A stretch of DNA of 64,000 nucleotides from Candidatus Gastranaerophilales bacterium (GTDB lineage: Bacteria > Cyanobacteriota > Vampirovibrionia > Gastranaerophilales > Gastranaerophilaceae): NCBI GenBank assembly GCA_944323935.1, contig CALUUJ010000011.1:1-64000 (forward strand), written 5' to 3'. Below the pieces are notes generated by a model. That model did no database searches. It was not told where the DNA came from and saw only the letters and a list, made by a program, of their open reading frames with translations. Shown here in pieces: positions 61,042 through 64,000 of the stretch (position 1 is its first letter; each line of letters begins with the position of its first letter). The translations under genes and the position numbers were made by a program.

Positions 61042-62241
61042 ATGAAAAAAGCTATTTTATTATATATTTTAATATTTATTAGTATATTCGCTTTTATTTT
61101 ATATTCACAAAGAGAAAAATATGATAATAACAAAAATGTTATTACCTTTTGGACTCTTCAGCTTGGGAGTTTTGATAATTATATTAATAATATAATTTCA
61201 GAATATGAAAAAGAAAATCCAACAGTGAAAATAAAGTGGGTAGATGTTCCATATTCAGAGGGGGAAAAACGTACACTTGCTGCTATTCTAAGTGATAATC
61301 CGCCTGATTTGATTAATTTAACTCCTGATTTTTCAGTTCTTTTAGCTCAAAAGAAAGCACTTTATACCATCAAGAAAGAAAAATTAAATCAATTTTTACC
61401 TTCTATACTTGAATCTTTAAAATATGATGAAGAATATTTTGGTATTCCATTTTATGCAACATCTGCGGTGACACTTTATAACAAAGAGCTTTCTCATAAA
61501 AAAATATCTACTTATGACGAATTATTTTCAATATTACCTAAGAAAAATTCATATTTAACTATGTTTAGTTTTACTGAAAATGATACTCTTTTGAAACTTT
61601 TAAATAAATTTGGTATTAATTCACCTGAAAATATTAATAGTAGTAAGAGTATTTATTTGTTCTCTCAGTTTAAAAGAATGTATGATGAAAATATTATTCC
61701 AAAGGAATGCGTTACTCAAACGCATAGAGATGCACTTGAAAAATATATGTCTGGTCAATTGTCATATTTGGTTACAGGGGCTAATTTTATAAATATGATT
61801 AAAGAAAATGCACCTTCTGTATATGATTCTACGGTTGTTATTCCTCAGTTGGTCGGTGATACCAATTTATATGATTTTTCATTAATGAATTTTGTTATTC
61901 CTAAAAAGTCTAAAAATCATGATATTGCTTTAGATTTTGCGCTTTATTTTACTAATAGAGCTAATCAGTTGGAGCTTGCTAAAATTACCACAATTTTGCC
62001 TGTTAATAAAGATGCGCTTAATGATGTTTATTTTAAATTTTCTAAATCAACTAATATTCAAGATACTGCAAGAATTATAAGTGCAAAACAACTTTATAAT
62101 ATTCAAACTCCGATATTGAATACTCAAAAGAAAAAAGAATTGAATATTTTATCTGCAAATTATATTCAGGAAATTCTTATTAACAATAAAGATATAAAAT
62201 ATTCACTTGATAAGTTTTCTGAAGACTGGCAAAAACTTTAA
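61042..62241 (+). CDS. extracellular sugar-type solute-binding protein
   Basis: The 399-residue family 1 solute-binding protein has an N-terminal hydrophobic signal or anchor (LLYILIFISIFAFILYSQ; no lipobox Cys). The first lobe begins NVITFWTLQLGSFDNYINNII and ENPTVKIKWVDVPYSEG, with the usual motifs DLINLTPDFS and PFYATSAVTLYN. It would deliver oligosaccharides or a glycerol-phosphate-like ligand to the permease at 49510, but the genes are 11 kb apart. It may be anchored by its uncleaved helix. Confidence 0.87.
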   Translation: MKKAILLYILIFISIFAFILYSQREKYDNNKNVITFWTLQLGSFDNYINNIISEYEKENPTVKIKWVDVPYSEGEKRTLAAILSDNPPDLINLTPDFSVLLAQKKALYTIKKEKLNQFLPSILESLKYDEEYFGIPFYATSAVTLYNKELSHKKISTYDELFSILPKKNSYLTMFSFTENDTLLKLLNKFGINSPENINSSKSIYLFSQFKRMYDENIIPKECVTQTHRDALEKYMSGQLSYLVTGANFINMIKENAPSVYDSTVVIPQLVGDTNLYDFSLMNFVIPKKSKNHDIALDFALYFTNRANQLELAKITTILPVNKDALNDVYFKFSKSTNIQDTARIISAKQLYNIQTPILNTQKKKELNILSANYIQEILINNKDIKYSLDKFSEDWQKL

Positions 62242-62276
62242 TTTGAAAATATGCATTTTTGTTCTAAAATCTAATT

Positions 62277-63392
62277 ATGAAATCTGTCTTTAAATTTACA
62301 ATATTGGATAAATTTATATTAAAACAAATTCTTGAAGTATTTATTCTAGGTGTAGTTGTTTTTACTTCTATAATTTTTGCCTCTGATACATTTATTTCTT
62401 TAATTAAGCAGATATCAACTTACGGTATGTCTATAAATATCGCTTTCATGATAATTCTTTTAAATTTACCTGCAGTTATTGTTATGACTATTCCTATGAG
62501 TGTTTTATTCTCAACAGTAATGACAGTTAATAAAATGTGTTTACAATCAGAAATTACTATACTTAAAGCTTGTGGGATAAGTATTAAAAGAATTGCAAAG
62601 CCGATATTTATGTTCTCTTTTATAATGGCTCTTCTCACTTTTTTCATTAATGAGACAATTGTTCCAATAACAACATCTCAATCTAAAACTTTGGCTTTAT
62701 ATGCACTTGTCCAAAGAAATATTCCAGAAGGCAAACGGAATTTTTCAATAAAAGAATTAAAAGACGGAAATTATTTAAAACGTCTATTTTATGTTGAAAA
62801 GTGTGAAGATAAACAATTCTCAAATGTTTCTATATTAGACTTGTCTGATGATGATAAAATTCAAATATTACAAGCTAAAACTGGTACTTCTGTTATAGAA
62901 GGCTGGCAATTTGATAATGCTTCAGTTTATACTATTTCTAAGCGAGGTAAAACACTTAATACATCTTGGATAGAAAAAACAATTATAGACTTTGGCAGTG
63001 ATATACAAAGACAATTAGATAAAAAAAATGATGGTTCTGATTATAATTTTGTGCAGTTATTACCTTATTTTAAAGAGAAAAAGGCTGAAGTACCGCCTGA
63101 TGTTTTAGCTAAATATCAAGTCCGTTTTTGGGAAAAACTTGCACTCCCTGTAACAACTATAGTTTTTGTTGTTTTAGGTATTCCGCTTGCAATTACTCCT
63201 CCAAGGGTAAGGCATAATAGAGGTTTCCTTTTTACTATAGGTATAATCTTTGTATATTATATAATTCGTGCTTTTTCTATGTCTTTAGGCTATAACCATA
63301 CGATTTTACCGTTTTTTGCAGCTAATTTTCCTAATATTATATTAGGTATAATTGGTTATATTTACTATAAAAAGAAATCTGAAAATATATAG
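62277..63392 (+). CDS. LptF/LptG-like permease (YjgP/YjgQ family)
   Basis: The 371-residue protein has the YjgP/YjgQ layout: three N-terminal helices (KFILKQILEVFILGVVVFTS, NIAFMIILLNLPAVIVMTIPMSVLF), a periplasmic beta-jellyroll region (about 160-270), and three C-terminal helices with LPVTTIVFVVLGIPLAI. Such proteins are the membrane partners that move lipopolysaccharide or lipid cargo to the outer membrane. Cyanobacterial-type genomes often have a single member. Its start is 35 bases after the sugar-binding gene, possibly in the same transcript. Confidence 0.88.
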   Translation: MKSVFKFTILDKFILKQILEVFILGVVVFTSIIFASDTFISLIKQISTYGMSINIAFMIILLNLPAVIVMTIPMSVLFSTVMTVNKMCLQSEITILKACGISIKRIAKPIFMFSFIMALLTFFINETIVPITTSQSKTLALYALVQRNIPEGKRNFSIKELKDGNYLKRLFYVEKCEDKQFSNVSILDLSDDDKIQILQAKTGTSVIEGWQFDNASVYTISKRGKTLNTSWIEKTIIDFGSDIQRQLDKKNDGSDYNFVQLLPYFKEKKAEVPPDVLAKYQVRFWEKLALPVTTIVFVVLGIPLAITPPRVRHNRGFLFTIGIIFVYYIIRAFSMSLGYNHTILPFFAANFPNIILGIIGYIYYKKKSENI

Positions 63393-63599
63393 TGTTAAGT
63401 TTTGTAAAGTTTATAAAAGGGTCTTTTTAGATAATATATAACTATATGTTCTGTATGAAATAAATAAGTAATATATATTATTTATATAACTTTTGAAGAC
63501 TAAAAAACGCTGAAACATTTGTAAATATTGAATATGAAGCTCAAAAGCTCTGTTTCCGCTTTTTGTGCTTAAGTTTTAAGCAATTTGTTAAAATAGAAA

Positions 63600-63624
63600 G
63601 TTTTTATATAGGTGTGGGTTAGTT
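63600..63624 (+). promoter_or_regulatory. leader motif shared with the gene at 22378
   Basis: GTTTTTATATAGGTGTGGGT plus TAGTT lies 25 bases before the ATG at 63650. The minus-strand copy before the orphan gene at 22378 matches at all but two bases, with one length difference. It includes a possible -10 region (TTTTATATA). Confidence 0.45.
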
Positions 63625-63649
63625 AAAACAAGTAAAAGGTAGGTTAGTT

Positions 63650-64000
63650 ATGGGTTATGCTTTATTTGCAAATCGTAAGATTTATTACACAAATTTAGTT
63701 TTCACGTTGCAATCAAAATTAGATAATATTATGCAACAAAAACAAAGTTTATTAAACTTCTCAGCAAATATTTCCGATGGTAAGGTAACCATTGAAGAAA
63801 TAGCAAGTGATCCGACAAATTTCAACAATTATTCAGAGTATTTACAAGGTGCTGATGCATATATCAATACGCCTGATGATGAAGGTGGTGCTGCGACTTC
63901 AATTGGAGAAATTGGTGCAATGGCTGCTGATCAAAATAATAGTGAAGAGTATCTTGCAACAATAGCAGAAATGTTAAATCAAGCAGTTAATGAAGAATAT
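63650..64000 (+). CDS. N-terminal part of unknown protein (3' end outside window)
   Basis: The first 117 residues of a protein that continues past the window. It starts MGYALFANRKIYYTNLVFTL, with a basic/hydrophobic N-terminal helix, followed by helical Gln-rich sequence (QSKLDNIMQQKQSLLNF) and an acidic Asn/Ala-rich part (NTPDDEGGAATSIGEIGAMAADQ). No clear signal peptide. AAAAGGTAGG precedes the ATG. I do not recognise a family; the N-terminal helix is of the kind seen in coiled-coil or secretion-dependent proteins. It follows a 257-base region with no other gene. Confidence 0.72.
   Translation, partial: MGYALFANRKIYYTNLVFTLQSKLDNIMQQKQSLLNFSANISDGKVTIEEIASDPTNFNNYSEYLQGADAYINTPDDEGGAATSIGEIGAMAADQNNSEEYLATIAEMLNQAVNEEY

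Noticed and set aside
63393-63649. A gene or riboswitch in the gap before the last ORF
   Set aside because: No ORF of useful length and no known riboswitch pattern; only AT-rich sequence, a short AAGCT repeat and the shared leader motif.

Overview
The window is AT-rich (roughly 30% GC by eye), densely coding DNA from a non-photosynthetic relative of Cyanobacteria, most likely a gut-type Melainabacteria/Vampirovibrionia (Gastranaerophilales) chromosome. This is inferred from the mix of genes: an RNase E/G next to a TIGR03960-type radical SAM gene, an LdpA-like iron-sulfur protein, a class V aminotransferase of the 'soluble hydrogenase 42 kDa subunit' family, and many short orphan proteins with no recognisable family. 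No photosynthesis gene, prophage, transposase or CRISPR array is visible; it reads as ordinary core chromosome with lineage-specific genes scattered through it.

Layout. 1-8.2 kb: the end of an unknown acidic protein, a TPR lipid-envelope-type protein, engB, then a minus-strand block with rne, the TIGR03960 radical SAM protein and two small genes. 8.2-15.6 kb: family-4 uracil-DNA glycosylase, glgA, ruvA, TPR protein, a helical-repeat orphan, a small palindrome-fronted gene, an amino-acid binding lipoprotein, YihY and NrnA. 15.7-19.5 kb: TM2 and DUF2752 membrane proteins, a tRNA with CAU anticodon preceded by a tRNA-like element, a radical SAM gene, a ROK kinase, short hpf and leuD. 19.5-31.4 kb: small winged-helix protein, tyrS-cysE, orphan, split chromate transporter, HNH nuclease, a papain-like orphan, DJ-1 protein, hisB with a hisC-phosphatase fusion, SIMPL protein and ligA.

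31.4-43.4 kb: a three-gene cassette (PLP decarboxylase, radical SAM, EamA transporter), an EF-hand-like orphan, a B12/radical SAM protein, a large repeat protein ending in a J-domain, LdpA-like plus HAD phosphatase, then a textbook tryptophan-type attenuator (Trp-Trp leader peptide and mutually exclusive hairpins) in front of an unknown membrane protein. 43.4-49.5 kb: CorC/HlyC, SPFH protein, tRNA-Arg, small orphans, a stand-alone MshEN-like domain, metallophosphoesterase, XRE regulator, pth and a candidate structured ncRNA. 49.5-64 kb: sugar ABC permease, phosphohexomutase, sppA, Yip1, repeat protein, serine biosynthesis pair (class V aminotransferase plus serA), flavin reductase, ferritin, rarA, sugar-binding protein, LptF/G-like permease and the start of another orphan.

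Functional threads: serine/cysteine (serA, aminotransferase, cysE), histidine (hisB, hisC-HAD), leucine (leuD), glycogen and hexose phosphates (glgA, ROK kinase, hexomutase, sugar ABC parts), genome maintenance (ruvA, ligA, rarA, UDG), and RNA decay/translation (rne, nrnA, hpf, pth, tyrS, engB). The most unusual features are the Trp-type attenuator without a trp gene, the tRNA-like element in the leader of a tRNA gene, the minus-strand structured RNA downstream of pth, the hisC-phosphatase fusion, the decarboxylase/radical SAM/transporter cassette and the J-domain repeat protein.
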